A DNA stretch of 64,000 nt from Neisseria musculi (GCF_014297595.2 NZ_CP060414.2:2356001-2420000); one strand, 5' to 3'; positions 50,228 to 62,108 are shown, numbered from the stretch's first letter. Notes: a model not told the origin generated them from the letters alone. Translations and numbers: made by a program.

Positions 50228-51016
50228 TCAGCGCGGTTTCGGATAAAACCGAACCTCGCTCTCTCCGGCGGGAAGCTGCCGCCTTTTAACCGCATGGCCA
50301 TACACAGTTTCGAGCGCGGCGTTGAGGGTTTCGCCTGCGGCAAACATCTGATTGACGGCAGCGCGGGCAGCAGCTTCATCACTGAAATCCAGCGAAGCCC
50401 ACAGACCGAGGGTTTCCATATCCTGCCAAAACGTTTCGGGGCGGCGGTAGGCCAGCTCGAGTTTGGCGGTGTCCATCACCGGATCGTAAAAGCCGTGGTG
50501 GAACAGCATATCGCCCAAATCGTGCATATCGAAGAGCATCGGCGCGTTCACGGTGATGCCCGCCTCATTCAGACGGCCGGTCAAGCCGCTTAGGCTGCCG
50601 ATACCGAAATGGGTGAAAAACAGCAGGCCGTCAGGTTTGAGCGCGCGCGCCCAGCTCTCAAAAACCGGCACAGGGCGGCTCGCAGTGATCAGCCCCAGAT
50701 TGGACCACAGCATATCGGCTACCGCCTCCGGCAGCGGTTCGGCCAAGCTGCGGCAGTATTGCGGCACAGCCTTGCCGGTGAGTTTCTGCCACAGCCCGGT
50801 TTGGCGCACGGCGGCGGCTTCCTGCAGAAAAGCAGCGCGCGGGTCGTATTCGGCAAACGCGGCTTGGGGGTAGCGTGCGGCGAGCAGGCGGCGGCTTTCA
50901 TCGGCATCGGCGCCCGCCAAAACGATTTGCTTGGGCACACTGCGCAGCAGTTGCAGGCGTTGGTCGGTGTTGTGGGCAAGCAGGCGGTGGACAGCCCAGC
51001 GGTCGGATCTGTTCAT
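50228..51016 (-). CDS. BioC-like SAM-dependent methyltransferase
   Basis: 262 residues. Class I methyltransferase with a weak SAM loop (IVLAGADADESRRLL), the post-core LWSNLGLITASRPVPVFESWARALKPDG split around 108-134 and FFTHFGIGSL. The architecture matches BioC, which methylates malonyl-ACP to start biotin synthesis, but the glycine-rich loop is degenerate and the size somewhat small. No other bio gene is nearby. ATG 51016 has no strong ribosome site. Confidence 0.65.
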   Translation of the reverse strand: MNRSDRWAVHRLLAHNTDQRLQLLRSVPKQIVLAGADADESRRLLAARYPQAAFAEYDPRAAFLQEAAAVRQTGLWQKLTGKAVPQYCRSLAEPLPEAVADMLWSNLGLITASRPVPVFESWARALKPDGLLFFTHFGIGSLSGLTGRLNEAGITVNAPMLFDMHDLGDMLFHHGFYDPVMDTAKLELAYRRPETFWQDMETLGLWASLDFSDEAAARAAVNQMFAAGETLNAALETVYGHAVKRRQLPAGESEVRFYPKPR

Positions 51017-51045
51017 GATTTATCGGCAGGGGCGGCAAAAGTTTC

Positions 51046-51074
51046 AGGCCGTCTGAACATTTTTCAGACGGCCG
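51046..51074. repeat. inverted DUS pair
   Basis: AGGCCGTCTGAACA facing TTTTCAGACGGCC between two minus-strand genes; likely terminator of the upstream one. Confidence 0.6.
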
Positions 51075-51154
51075 AATAACAGGCCGTGTTTGAAAACCAC
51101 TATTTTACCCGAAACCCCGGGAGGTGGCTTGGCGGTAAAGTTTGGCAGTCCTGT

Positions 51155-51760
51155 TTATTCGGGCTTCACGGAAGCTTTCACCCAAGCCAGGCTTTCGCGC
51201 ACGATTTTGCGCGGGTAATCCATGGCTTTTTCATCGCAATCGTCAATGCCCGAATAAATCTGCAGGGTTTTATCGTGCCCCCATTGTTTGTCGGCCAGCC
51301 AGCGTGCCCGTTTGAGGTGGTAGTCGGCGCTGACAATCACCACGCTGCTGTTGTTGGAGAGCGGAATCGAGCTGAACAGAATGTTTTCATAAGTGTTTTC
51401 CGATTTGCCTTCAATGGCGATGCGTGATTCGGGCACGCCCAGCTCAACGGCGATGGCCTTCATATGGCGGGCTTCGTTGCTGCCGTCGCTGTCGTTGCCG
51501 CCGCTTACCACCAGTTTGGGGACTTTGCCGGCGTGGTAGAGATCGGCGGCGGCGGCCACGCGCGAGCGCAGGCAGGGGTTGGGGAGGCCGTTTTTATTGA
51601 CGGCGTTGCCCAACACCAGTGCGGCATCGGCAGGCCGGATGTCTTCGATGGTGATGCGGCGGGCAGATACTGCCGACAGATACACCCAAATCAGCAGTAA
51701 AAACCAGCATAAGGCCAGCATCGCGGGCAGATAGAGCAGCATATGGCGTTTTTTATTCAT
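51155..51760 (-). CDS. YdcF/SanA-like DUF218 membrane protein
   Basis: 201 residues. One N-terminal membrane helix (LYLPAMLALCWFLLLIWVYL), then the DUF218 domain: DAALVLGNAVNKNGLPNPCLRSR, LVVSGGNDSDGSNEA, IEGKSENTYENILFS, VIVSADYHLKRARWLA. SanA of E. coli affects vancomycin exclusion at high temperature, and the DUF218 family is linked to envelope polysaccharide metabolism. ATG 51760; the longer frame to 52105 runs into non-coding repeat sequence. Confidence 0.8.
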   Translation of the reverse strand: MNKKRHMLLYLPAMLALCWFLLLIWVYLSAVSARRITIEDIRPADAALVLGNAVNKNGLPNPCLRSRVAAAADLYHAGKVPKLVVSGGNDSDGSNEARHMKAIAVELGVPESRIAIEGKSENTYENILFSSIPLSNNSSVVIVSADYHLKRARWLADKQWGHDKTLQIYSGIDDCDEKAMDYPRKIVRESLAWVKASVKPE

Positions 51761-52302
51761 ATTGTTTTCAGTGGTTGTGTGGCAGGGTTTGTTATCGTGA
51801 ACCCGCTTTATCTCCGTTGCGGCGTTGCTGCGCTTTGGTTCAAAGTGAAGGGTTCTGCCGGCTCGGGCGGCTGCGGAGCCGCATTGCCGGCGGTTTGCCG
51901 CCGGATGCCGGGCATAAGGCGGATTTGCGGTACCGGCGCGCGTGCTGCAAATATTGTTCAGGCGGCCGCAGGCCGGTGTGGCGGATTTCATTTTCACTGA
52001 AGCTGAAATCAGGCGGTTGGTGCCGCACCGGCTTGAATGGAATCTGCCGCGTCCGGCAAACCTCACTTTACCGAAAGTTGCGGCGGCCTGAAGGCAACAA
52101 ACCAAAATTTATGTAAAAAATAATCTGAAAACAGCAGAGGCGGGCAATAAAATTGCCGAACGGAATAAAATGGGGTGTGCGCGGTTGGCAAACGGTTGGA
52201 AATCAGGGCAGATACCGGTGAATTATGCTGCCGCATAAAAACGGCACCCTGAAAATCGGGCGGTGCCCGGCTTTCGGGGTGCCGTTTATCGCGGCGGATT
52301 CT
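51761..52302. other. intergenic region with a CREE-like fragment
   Basis: Near 51793 the sequence GTGAACCCGCTTTATCTCCG, followed by CGGCGTTGCTGCGCTTTGG, resembles the Correia-like element near the window end, and GCGGATTTCATTTTCACTG near 51980 may be its other edge. Otherwise palindromic GC-rich sequence and no believable gene. Confidence 0.4.
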
Positions 52303-52787
52303 TTATTGTTGTCCGAACAGGCTCTCTGCTTCTTTTATGGCATCCGCCATGCCCTTTTTCAAAATATCGCGGGCATTTTTCAAACTGTTGTGCACCGCTT
52401 TTGGAACAGCGGTGCCATCGTCTCCCAAACCGGCCGCGCGGGTGCTCAAATCGGCCTTGCGCTTTTCAATATCGGTTGAAAGCTGTTTGCGGTATGGCTG
52501 CAAGGCTTCGCGGATATGGGGCGGTTGTTTGGCAGCCCATTCGTCAAGCTCGGCCACATAGGCCTGATAAGCGCGTTAAAAGCATTTTTGTAGTCGCCAA
52601 CGGTTTGAACGGCTTCGATTTCGCGGTCGGTTAGATAGGCGGTTGCCGGTTTTTTCAAGGCAGGGGCGGCAGCGGCCGGCTCCGCCGCAAAAAACTGTCC
52701 GGCAGCAGGGCTTTTTGGGCCGCTGCTGCAGGCGGCCGATAGCCACAATGCCAGCAGGGTGCAAACAGGCAGGTATGGCTTTTTCAT
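52303..52787 (-). pseudogene. lipoprotein gene with single-base frameshift
   Basis: From ATG 52787: signal with lipobox SAAC (LALWLSAACSSG), Ala/Pro linker, then DREIEAVQTVGDYKNAFNALI. One C is missing near 52575; restoring it gives ALIQAYVAELDEW and continues in the second frame to 52303 with a charged helical domain (PYRKQLSTDIEKRKADL, KNARDILKKGMADAI). About 160 codons in total. Family unknown. May be a real pseudogene or a sequencing error. Confidence 0.6.
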
Positions 52788-52902
52788 CAACGGGCTTCCT
52801 TTCTTTTTCTGCTTTCGGTATAAAATATAATTATATGGCATTTGCGCAATGGATAAGCGCGCCCGCTGCCGATTTCCCGAACGGGGAAGAAAATCATAGC
52901 GA

Positions 52903-53406
52903 ATGGAAGCCCTGATGATGAATTCTGTTTTATCTGCCCTAACCGACCGCCTGAGCGAACGCTCTCAGACCGTAACTTGCGCCGAATCGTGCACCGGCGG
53001 CCTGCTCGCGGCCGAGCTGACCCGCCTGCCGGGCAGTTCGGCGTGGTTTCATACCGGCTTTATCACCTACAGCAACGAAGCCAAACAGCAGCTTTTGGGC
53101 GTGAAAAGCAACACGCTGGATTTTTACGGCGCGGTGAGTGAAGAAACCGTGCGTGAAATGGCACTGGGCGCGCTGATTGCCGCCAGAGCCGATTATGCGG
53201 TGAGTATTTCCGGCGTTGCCGGGCCCGGCGGCGGCAGTGAAGACAAACCTGTCGGCACGGTGTGGTTCGGGCTGGCCGCCAAGCAGCGTATTTGGGCGCA
53301 GAGCGTGTTGTTTGAAGGCGGCCGCGACAGTATACGCGGGCAGGCCGTGAAGTTTGCGTTGGAATTTTTAAACAGCAAAACGCAAGAGGCGGGCGGCAAA
53401 CCGTGA
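52903..53406 (+). CDS. pncC: CinA C-terminal-domain protein / nicotinamide-nucleotide amidase (PncC)
   Basis: 167 residues (163 if begun at the later ATG 52915, MNSVLSAL). Family motifs TCAESCTGGLLAAELT with the catalytic Ser, GFITYSNEAKQQLLGV, SISGVAGPGGGSEDKPVGTVW. Hydrolyses nicotinamide mononucleotide to the acid form, recycling pyridine nucleotides in the cytosol. Stand-alone form without the CinA N-terminal domain, as in E. coli YgaD. Gene name by family. Confidence 0.88.
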   Translation: MEALMMNSVLSALTDRLSERSQTVTCAESCTGGLLAAELTRLPGSSAWFHTGFITYSNEAKQQLLGVKSNTLDFYGAVSEETVREMALGALIAARADYAVSISGVAGPGGGSEDKPVGTVWFGLAAKQRIWAQSVLFEGGRDSIRGQAVKFALEFLNSKTQEAGGKP

Positions 53407-53968
53407 AACGCAGAACGGTTCGGGTGGGGCGCAAGGCCGGGCAGGAAGAGCGGCGGTGGGCTGCCTCCTCTGCTGTTTGGGCGGCCTGCAAAACCGTTAT
53501 CTTCGGGCTGAGGCGCAAGCAACGCTTCACAAGCAACGCGCCAATGGAGCATGAGGGGTGTTTTCAAGCCGGGAGCAAGGTGGCAGATGGCGCAGGCAGG
53601 TTGGCTGATACTGTATTGTTTTCAAGTGGGCAGCGGTAACGGTTGGGCTTGCTGTCGGCCGGCTCCATGATTTATGGCAGCGGCTGCCGCCCGATTTGCA
53701 GGCTCCGGCAAGATTCAGGCCGTCTGAAAATGCTTTCAGACGGCCTGATGCTTGTGTGCGGTTTAAAAAACAAGACATTGATTTTTAGAGTTTACTTGCT
53801 GTTATTCCCACGGCGGCGGGCTTGATGATTTATGGCAGCGGCCGCCGCCCGATTTGCAGGTTTCGGTAAGATTCAGGCCGTCTGAAAATGTTTTCAGACG
53901 GCTTTGAGGCATGTCTGCAATATTTTAAAATTTTTCAAGCCTGCAAACGCCTGCATCGGGCTGCCGGG
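53407..53968. other. intergenic region with a duplicated block of about 85 bases
   Basis: No gene. Two direct copies (53661-53745 and 53819-53903) share GATTTATGGCAGCGGC, CGCCGCCCGATTTGCAGG-like and AAGATTCAGGCCGTCTGAAA segments, each ending in an inverted DUS hairpin, about 158 bases apart. Likely a local duplication next to the patatin gene. Confidence 0.65.
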
Positions 53969-54868
53969 TCAATAACGGTAGGCCTGCAGTTTGCGTTTGA
54001 TTTCGGGCAGTGCTGCCTGCGCTGCCTGTTCGCCGAGTTTGATGGCCTGCGTTTTCTGGTCGAAACCGCCCACTGCGCCCAAGTGCTGCACCTGCGGTTT
54101 GATCACGATATCGGCTTTGGCCAGCTCGTTGTGCAGCGCGGCGGTGCTCATGATGTTGAGGCTTTGGTCGAGATAGGCGAAAAAGCCTGCTCCCGACAGT
54201 TTGGCGGGTTTGGCGGAAATATCCACCGCAATCACAAAGTTTGCCCCCATGTTTTTGGCGGCACCCACCGGCACGGGAGCCGACAGCCCGCCATCGACAT
54301 AACGTCTGCCGCCGATAACGGCGGGCTGGAATACGTTGGGAATGCTCACCGAAGCGCGCACGGCCTGGCCGGTGTTGCCGTGGTTGAAGGCTACCATTCT
54401 GCCGCTCTCCAAATCGGTGGCAACGGCGGCGAATTTAAGCGGCAGCGCCTGCAGAGGGCGGTTGCCGATTTTGCGGTTGATGTAGTCCTGCAACTTTTGC
54501 CCGCGGATAAAGCCGGTGGTGGAAACGGTTAAATCGACCAAATCGGTTTTGCTCAAAATTTCGGCTTCCAACTCCAGCCGGTCGGGCGACATCCCGCCCG
54601 CATACAGGCTGCCCACAATTGCCCCCGCGCTGGTGCCGCTCACCAGGTTCACGGGGATATTGTTGGCTTTCAAAACCTTAATCACGCCGATATGGGCAAA
54701 GCCTTTCGATGCGCCGCCGCCGAGCGCCAAGCCGATAACGGCTTGCGGTTTGGCTTGCGCAACGGGCGGTTGGGCAGGCTTTCGGGCGGTTGAAACGGGC
54801 TTTTGCGGGGTGCCGCAGGCGGCCAGCAGCAGGACGACGAGGGCAGGCAGGAAGATGCGGGCTTTCAT
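53969..54868 (-). CDS. patatin-like phospholipase lipoprotein
   Basis: 299 residues. Lipoprotein signal (LPALVVLLLAACG, lipobox LAAC). The patatin domain has the oxyanion loop ALGGGASKGFAHIGVIK, nucleophile Ser in VSGTSAGAIVGSLYAGG and the dyad Asp in YVDGGLSAPVP. Cleaves acyl chains from phospholipids; RssA-like size. Anchored to the outer-membrane inner face or the inner membrane. Function in the cell unknown. Confidence 0.88.
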   Translation of the reverse strand: MKARIFLPALVVLLLAACGTPQKPVSTARKPAQPPVAQAKPQAVIGLALGGGASKGFAHIGVIKVLKANNIPVNLVSGTSAGAIVGSLYAGGMSPDRLELEAEILSKTDLVDLTVSTTGFIRGQKLQDYINRKIGNRPLQALPLKFAAVATDLESGRMVAFNHGNTGQAVRASVSIPNVFQPAVIGGRRYVDGGLSAPVPVGAAKNMGANFVIAVDISAKPAKLSGAGFFAYLDQSLNIMSTAALHNELAKADIVIKPQVQHLGAVGGFDQKTQAIKLGEQAAQAALPEIKRKLQAYRY

Positions 54869-56604
<1,736 letters not shown>

Positions 56605-56630
56605 TCCCCCGTTTGCCGGCAGTGCACAAA

Positions 56631-56662
56631 CAGGCCGTCTGAAAATATTTTCAGACGGCCTG
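56631..56662. terminator. inverted DUS terminator after purB
   Basis: CAGGCCGTCTGAAAAT facing ATTTTCAGACGGCCTG, between convergent genes. Confidence 0.7.
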
Positions 56663-56701
56663 ATGTTTGATATTTGCAGCCCGGGCGGATTGAGGGGATG
56701 C

Positions 56702-57232
56702 CTATCGGGTGTGCTGTTGGTGGTGGGTGCGTTGTTTGTCGTTGCTGCGTTTGTTTTGCTTCTCCAACCATTTTTGCTGCTGCTCGGGAGTCAGCACTTG
56801 AAAGACGGCATGGCGTTTTTTCAGCTGCTTTAATTCGAGTTCGGCATGTTGGCGGCGTTGTGTTTCCCTATCCTGTTCGCGTAGGGAGATAAGGTTGCGT
56901 GCGGCGGCCTCATCGAAAGCGGGGGCTTGCAGCAGGTTTTGTTCGGCGGCGCGGTAATGGTCGATTTGTTGGCGGAGGGCTTCGCGGCGGTTGCTTTCGG
57001 GTTGCTGCGCACGGTTGTCGCGGCCTTCTTCCATGATGGCACGGATTTTGGTTTTTTGCTCTTCGGTGAGGTTCAAATCTTTGAAGCCGTGTGCCATGCC
57101 GCCTTTATGGAAAGATTTGGCTGAGTGCCGGTGATCGTTGCGGTCGTGTTTCGGGCCGCGGTCGGATGAGCAGGCCGCCAGCGAGAGGGCGGAAATGCCG
57201 ATGAAAACGGCGGTGGAAATGGATTTTTTCAT
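56702..57232 (-). CDS. Spy/CpxP-like LTXXQ-motif lipoprotein
   Basis: 176 residues. Lipoprotein signal (FIGISALSLAACS, lipobox LAAC), a His/Arg/Lys-rich segment (HDRNDHRHSAKSFHKGG) that might bind metal, then a helical domain with the two LTxxQ repeats: LTEEQKTKIRAIM and LTPEQQQKWLEKQ. Spy and CpxP are periplasmic chaperones or stress sensors; this one is lipid-anchored. Convergent with purB. Confidence 0.78.
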   Translation of the reverse strand: MKKSISTAVFIGISALSLAACSSDRGPKHDRNDHRHSAKSFHKGGMAHGFKDLNLTEEQKTKIRAIMEEGRDNRAQQPESNRREALRQQIDHYRAAEQNLLQAPAFDEAAARNLISLREQDRETQRRQHAELELKQLKKRHAVFQVLTPEQQQKWLEKQNKRSNDKQRTHHQQHTR

Positions 57233-57941
57233 TTTTTGTCCTTCGGTTTGTTTGAGTGTAAGCGTAGAAACCCGGGGCTGTTCGGGCCGGGGGCAAAACG
57301 CGCCTGCCCTGGAAACGGCATTATCATAGCGGCTTGCATTTGTTAATGAGAGTGGCAGTTGCGTAAATTATATTCCCCGAATGTTACCGCTTGGGCGGCA
57401 ACGGCGGCAGAGTGTTTTCAGACGGCCGGGAGCCGTTGCAAAATTGAAAAAAAACCTTACGAAGTTTATTGGCCGTTATCGGCTTTGCAAGCCGGCGGCG
57501 CCGATCCCGAGCAGGCAGCCGGCCAAACATTTGGCTTCCCGGCATGGGTTTGCAGCGTTTCATTTGAATTTCTGCTTTCTCAGACGGCCTGCAAAGGCTT
57601 GAGCCTGCGTATCGGCAAAGGTTTGCGGCGTTATGGGGTGGAATCTTTCATAGGCGTTACGGCGTTGTTGAGCTTGGTTTGAAGCAAACGGTTTTGGGCG
57701 GGCAACCCGAGTGGCAGCGGAACCGTTTCCGTACTCTCCTGTCTGCATGGTGCCGAAAATGCAGGGGATTGGCTGTGCGGCTGGGTTTCAGAGGGCTGTA
57801 AAACCGCCCTGTATGGTGTCAAATTATAGCCGGCCTATAACGGCGTCAGGTCTTCTGAACCGCTTCTGCGCCGGGTGCCTGCTCTGCTGCCTTGCGGGCG
57901 TTGGCGGATTAATTTTTGTGTATGTTTGCCGTTGCTGTGTT
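57233..57941. other. long intergenic region without a recognisable gene
   Basis: Contains two isolated DUS cores (near 57417 and 57590) and GC-rich sequence. None of the short open frames has a signal, motif or family resemblance; it may be an eroded gene. It lies between the Spy-like gene and the end of the opp operon. Confidence 0.5.
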
Positions 57942-58940
57942 TCACCGGCTTTCGGGTTGCCCGACTGTGCGGTTTTTCAGGCAGGCGGCGAAGTGGCTGC
58001 CGTTGCCCTGCCATTGCGGCTTGGTGTGTGCGCAGGCTTCATCGGCCTGCGGGCAGCGGGTGTGGAACACGCAGCCGGAGGGCGGGTTGATAGGGCTGGG
58101 CAGGTCGCCTTCCAGCAGCTGTATGGTTTTGCTGTGTTCGGCATCGGGGTCGGGCAGCGGCACGGCCGACATCAGGGCGCGGGTGTAGGGGTGGGCGGGG
58201 CGGCCGTACACTTCGTGATAGCGGCCAAGCTCGAGTGCATGGCCCAAATACATCACCAGCACGCGGTCGGATATGTGTTTCACCACCGACAAATCGTGGG
58301 CGATAAAAATCAGCGCCAGCCCCATTTCTTTCTGCAGGGCTTTGAGCAGATTGACCACCTGCGCCTGCACGGATACATCGAGCGCCGACACGGGTTCATC
58401 GCAAATCACCAGCTTGGGCTTGAGAATCAGGGCGCGGGCGATGCCGATGCGCTGGCATTGGCCGCCTGAAAATTCGTGCGGGTAGCGGTTGATGAGGTTG
58501 GGCAGCAGCCCCACCTTCAGCATCATTTCTCTCACCTGATGCTCGGTTTCGCTTTTTTTGAGCTTGGGAAAATGGGTTTTCAGCGGCTCGGCGATGATTT
58601 CGCCTATGGTCATGCGCGGGTTGAGCGAGGCGGGCGGGTCTTGGAAAATCATTTGGATTTCGCGCCGCTTGCGGCGCAGCTCCTGCGCGGAAAGGCCGGA
58701 GAGGCTGCTGCCGCGCCACAGGACGCTGCCGCCGTTGGCCGGGGTGAGGCCGATGATGGCGCGGGCCAGGGTGGATTTGCCGCAGCCCGATTCGCCCACG
58801 ATGCCCAATGTTTCGCCTTCGGCCAGGTCAAACGAGATGCCGTTTACGGCTTTGAGGGTGGCGGGTTTCTGCCAAAAGGCGGTTTTGCTGTTTCTAACAT
58901 TGAAGAAAACCTGCAAATCGGATACGGATAACAGGCTCAT
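57942..58940 (-). CDS. oppF: oligopeptide ABC transporter ATPase OppF
   Basis: 332 residues. Walker [17 protein letters not shown] near 50-65, signature [15 protein letters not shown], Walker [13 protein letters not shown], and the C-terminal oligopeptide-transporter extension with a Cys cluster ([14 protein letters not shown]) that can hold an iron-sulfur cluster in this family. One of the two ATPases powering OppBC at the inner membrane. Its ATG overlaps the oppD stop (ATGA). Confidence 0.94.
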   Translation of the reverse strand: MSLLSVSDLQVFFNVRNSKTAFWQKPATLKAVNGISFDLAEGETLGIVGESGCGKSTLARAIIGLTPANGGSVLWRGSSLSGLSAQELRRKRREIQMIFQDPPASLNPRMTIGEIIAEPLKTHFPKLKKSETEHQVREMMLKVGLLPNLINRYPHEFSGGQCQRIGIARALILKPKLVICDEPVSALDVSVQAQVVNLLKALQKEMGLALIFIAHDLSVVKHISDRVLVMYLGHALELGRYHEVYGRPAHPYTRALMSAVPLPDPDAEHSKTIQLLEGDLPSPINPPSGCVFHTRCPQADEACAHTKPQWQGNGSHFAACLKNRTVGQPESR

Positions 58941-59920
58941 GATTGCGCTCCCTGCAGGGTTTCAGACGGCCTGTGGCAGGCGCGGCGGCGGCCGGGGGCG
59001 AAGGTTTCCGGCTCGGGCGCGCCCAGGCAGCGTTCAAAGGCATGGCTGCAGCGTTCCCGAAACGGGCAGCCGGCGGGCAGGCTGCTCAGGTCGGGCGGGT
59101 TGCCGGCAATGGTGGGCAGGGCTTCCCGGCCGCCATCGAGACGCGGCACGGCGCCGAGCAGGCCGATGGTGTAGGGGTGGGTGGGGCGGTAGAAGATGTC
59201 GCGGACGCTGCCGTATTCCATGGTGCGGCCGGCATACATCACCAAAACATGGTCGCAGATGCCGGCCACCACGCCCAAATCGTGGGTAATCATAATAATG
59301 GTGGTGCCGAAATCGCGTTTGAGCCCGCCCAGCAGCGCCATAATCTGCGCCTGCACGGTAACATCGAGCGCGGTGGTGGGCTCATCGGCAATCAAGAGTT
59401 TGGGGCGGCACAGCAGTGCCATCGCAATCATCACGCGCTGGCGCATTCCGCCCGAAAATTCGTGGGGATACATCTGAATGCGCTTTTTGGCTTCGGGGAT
59501 TTTCACCGCATCAAGCATACGCACCGACTCTGCCCATGCCTCGGCCTTGCCTGCGCCTTTGTGCAGCCGCAACACTTCGGCGAGCTGGTCGCCCACCCGC
59601 ATATAGGGGTTGAGCGAAGTCATCGGGTCTTGAAAAATCATGGCGATTTGTTCGGCGCGGATTTTGTTGAGCGCTTTTTCGGGCAGGTTGAGGATTTCGC
59701 GCCCGTTAAAGCGCACCGAGCCGCAGGCGCGGCCGTTTTTGGCCAGCAGCCCCATCACGGCAAAGGCGGTTTGCGATTTGCCGGAGCCCGATTCGCCCAC
59801 AATGCCCAGCGTTTCGCCTTCGTGCAGGTCGAAATGGAGTTGGTTTACGGCGGTTACCGTGCCGTCTTCGGTGTGAAAGCGCACTTCGAGATCGCGCACT
59901 TGCAGCAGCGGTGTGTTCAT
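58937..59920 (-). CDS. oppD: oligopeptide ABC transporter ATPase OppD
   Basis: 327 residues. Walker [17 protein letters not shown] near 39-54, signature [15 protein letters not shown], Walker [13 protein letters not shown], switch His in [10 protein letters not shown], and the C-terminal extension with [14 protein letters not shown]. Partner of OppF. About 130 bases and a DUS separate it from oppC. Confidence 0.94.
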   Translation of the reverse strand: MNTPLLQVRDLEVRFHTEDGTVTAVNQLHFDLHEGETLGIVGESGSGKSQTAFAVMGLLAKNGRACGSVRFNGREILNLPEKALNKIRAEQIAMIFQDPMTSLNPYMRVGDQLAEVLRLHKGAGKAEAWAESVRMLDAVKIPEAKKRIQMYPHEFSGGMRQRVMIAMALLCRPKLLIADEPTTALDVTVQAQIMALLGGLKRDFGTTIIMITHDLGVVAGICDHVLVMYAGRTMEYGSVRDIFYRPTHPYTIGLLGAVPRLDGGREALPTIAGNPPDLSSLPAGCPFRERCSHAFERCLGAPEPETFAPGRRRACHRPSETLQGAQS

Positions 59921-60048
59921 GATGATGGCTCCTGTTCAGACGGCCGCCGCTACACCGCGCGGCGGGGGGGGCACGGTTTGCGGCTGCCGGCAAGCGTTGG
60001 CGGCAAAGGCCGTCTGAAAATATTTCTGCATCTGAAATTTTTTGGTAC

Positions 60049-60960
60049 TCAGCAGTCTTTCGGGTCGAGGGCATCGCGCAGGCCGTCGCCGATAAAGTTG
60101 AAGCAAAACAGCGTAACCACCAGAAAGGCGGCGGGCACCAAAAGCTGCCACGGCGCAACCTGCATGGTGTTGGCACCGTCTTGCAGCATCGCGCCCCAGC
60201 TGGTCATTGGCTCCTGCACGCCCAGGCCGAGAAAGCTCAAAAACGATTCAAACAGAATCATGCCCGGCACCAGCAGCGAGGCATACACCACCACCACACC
60301 CAACACATTGGGCACAATGTGGCGGAACACGATTCTGATATCGGAAACGCCCGCCACCTGCGCCGCTTCGATAAATTCTTTGCGCTTGAGGCTGAGGGTT
60401 TGGCCGCGCACGATGCGGGCCACATCCAGCCACGACACCATGCCGATAGCCACGAAGATAAAGCCCAGATTGCGGCCGAACAGCGTTACCAGCAGAATCA
60501 CGAAAAACATAAACGGAAAAGCGTTGAGTATTTCGAGAAAGCGCATCATCAGCGCATCGGTTTTGCCGCCGAAAAAGCCGGCCACCGCGCCGTAGGCCAC
60601 GCCGATCACCACGGCCACCAGCGCGCCGGCCGCGCCCACCGTCAGTGAGATGCGCCCGCCCACCGCCACGCGGGCGAGCAGGTCGCGCCCGAGCGAATCG
60701 GTGCCGAAATAGTGGCGGCTTTCCAACGAGGGCGGTGTCTGCATAAAGCCCCAATCGGTGTGGTCGTAGCCGAACGGTGCCAGTGCGGGCGCGGCCAGCA
60801 CAAAAATACACACGGCCAGCAGAACCAGGCTGCCGCAGAGCGCGGCGCGGTTGCGGCGGAAACGCCGCCAGGCATCCTGCCACAGGCTGCGGCCTTTGAT
60901 ACCGGCGGCGGGGTCGAGGGCTGCGGCCAGCGCCCGGGCGGTTTTTTTATCGGTGAGCAT
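60049..60960 (-). CDS. oppC: oligopeptide ABC transporter permease OppC
   Basis: 303 residues with about six membrane helices. SLWQDAWRRFRRNRAAL before the first helix, GTDSLGRDLLARVAVGGRISL (DppC/OppC signature, near 85-105), and the ATPase-docking EAAQVAGVSDIRIVFRHIVPN loop. Forms the inner-membrane channel with OppB. ATG 60960. Confidence 0.93.
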   Translation of the reverse strand: MLTDKKTARALAAALDPAAGIKGRSLWQDAWRRFRRNRAALCGSLVLLAVCIFVLAAPALAPFGYDHTDWGFMQTPPSLESRHYFGTDSLGRDLLARVAVGGRISLTVGAAGALVAVVIGVAYGAVAGFFGGKTDALMMRFLEILNAFPFMFFVILLVTLFGRNLGFIFVAIGMVSWLDVARIVRGQTLSLKRKEFIEAAQVAGVSDIRIVFRHIVPNVLGVVVVYASLLVPGMILFESFLSFLGLGVQEPMTSWGAMLQDGANTMQVAPWQLLVPAAFLVVTLFCFNFIGDGLRDALDPKDC

Positions 60961-61046
60961 GAGCGGCCTTTATCGGTTGCAGTGTGGTTTGCGGTCGTCT
61001 GAAAAGGGCGGCTTGCCGAGCGCGGGCTTCAGACGGCCTTGTGGGG

Positions 61047-61967
61047 TTAATAGCGTATTTTCGGGTCGATAACGGCATAAAGAATATCCACCACCGCGTT
61101 GAAGGTGATGGTGAGCACGCCCACCAGAATGGTGAGGCTCAAAACCATGCCGTAATCGCGGTTGAGTGCACCGTTTACAAACAACTGGCCGATGCCGGGC
61201 AGGCCGAAAATGGTTTCCACCACAATCGAGCCGGTGATGATGCCCACAAAAGCCGGCCCCAAATAGGAAACCACCGGCAACAGCGCGGGGCGCAGGGCGT
61301 GTTTGAGCACGATATGGCGGGCGGGCAGCCCTTTGGCGCGGGCAGTGCGGACAAACGGGCTGTTCATCACTTCAATCATCGAGCCGCGCGTAATCCTGGC
61401 GATGCCGGAAACATAGGCCATAGCCAGCGCGGCCACCGGCAGCACCATATTGGCGGCGGCACCGCCGTTCCAGCCGCCGGCGGGCAGCCATTTGAGCCAG
61501 ACGGCGAAAACCAGCACCAGCAGCGGCGCTTTCACAAAGCTGGGCACCACCACGCCGGTCATGGCGGCGGCCATGGTGAGGTAGTCGGGCCAGGTGTTTT
61601 GCTTTAACGCCGCCAACACGCCCAGCGTTACCCCCAGCAGCAGCGCCGCCGCAAACGCATACAGGCCGATTTCGAGCGACACGGGAAAAGCCTGCGCTAG
61701 CAGCTCATTAACCGTGTAGTCTTTATATTTGAACGAAGGGCCGAAATCGCCTTGCGCCAACTGCTTGAGATAGTTGAGATATTGCAGCCAGATCGGGTCG
61801 TTGAGGTGATATTTGGCTTCGATGTTGGCCAATACCGCCGGCGGCAGGTTGCGCTCGCCGGTAAACGGGCTGCCCGGTGCGAGCCGCATCATGAAAAACG
61901 ACACGGTAATCAGCACAAACAGCGTGGGTATGGCTTCGAGCATACGGCGGATAATGAATTTGAGCAT
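61047..61967 (-). CDS. oppB: oligopeptide ABC transporter permease OppB
   Basis: 306 residues, six membrane helices. MLKFIIRRMLEAIPTLFVLI start, LNDPIWLQYLNYLKQLAQGDFG, and the docking loop VRTARAKGLPARHIVLKHAL. ATG 61967 is preferred over the in-frame TTG six bases earlier. Lies 141 bases after oppA on the minus strand. Confidence 0.93.
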   Translation of the reverse strand: MLKFIIRRMLEAIPTLFVLITVSFFMMRLAPGSPFTGERNLPPAVLANIEAKYHLNDPIWLQYLNYLKQLAQGDFGPSFKYKDYTVNELLAQAFPVSLEIGLYAFAAALLLGVTLGVLAALKQNTWPDYLTMAAAMTGVVVPSFVKAPLLVLVFAVWLKWLPAGGWNGGAAANMVLPVAALAMAYVSGIARITRGSMIEVMNSPFVRTARAKGLPARHIVLKHALRPALLPVVSYLGPAFVGIITGSIVVETIFGLPGIGQLFVNGALNRDYGMVLSLTILVGVLTITFNAVVDILYAVIDPKIRY

Positions 61968-62108
61968 GGGCAATCTTCGTTAGGTGTTGTGTTTGCAGCC
62001 GGTTTCAGACAGCTTTTTTGATTTATCCTGCTGTTTTTCCGTAGTTTTTTATGGTTGTTGCATCTGTGTGTGCTGCCGCCGGGCGGTGTTTCAGACGGCC
62101 GCCCAAAC

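Noticed and set aside
57359..57822. Short open frames in the 700-base gap before opp
   Set aside because: No signal, motif or codon pattern distinguishing them from chance; frames on both strands overlap each other.
58943..60595. 550-codon plus-strand frame opposite oppD/oppC
   Set aside because: Antisense shadow of the transporter genes, with Ala/His/Gly-rich, motif-free sequence.
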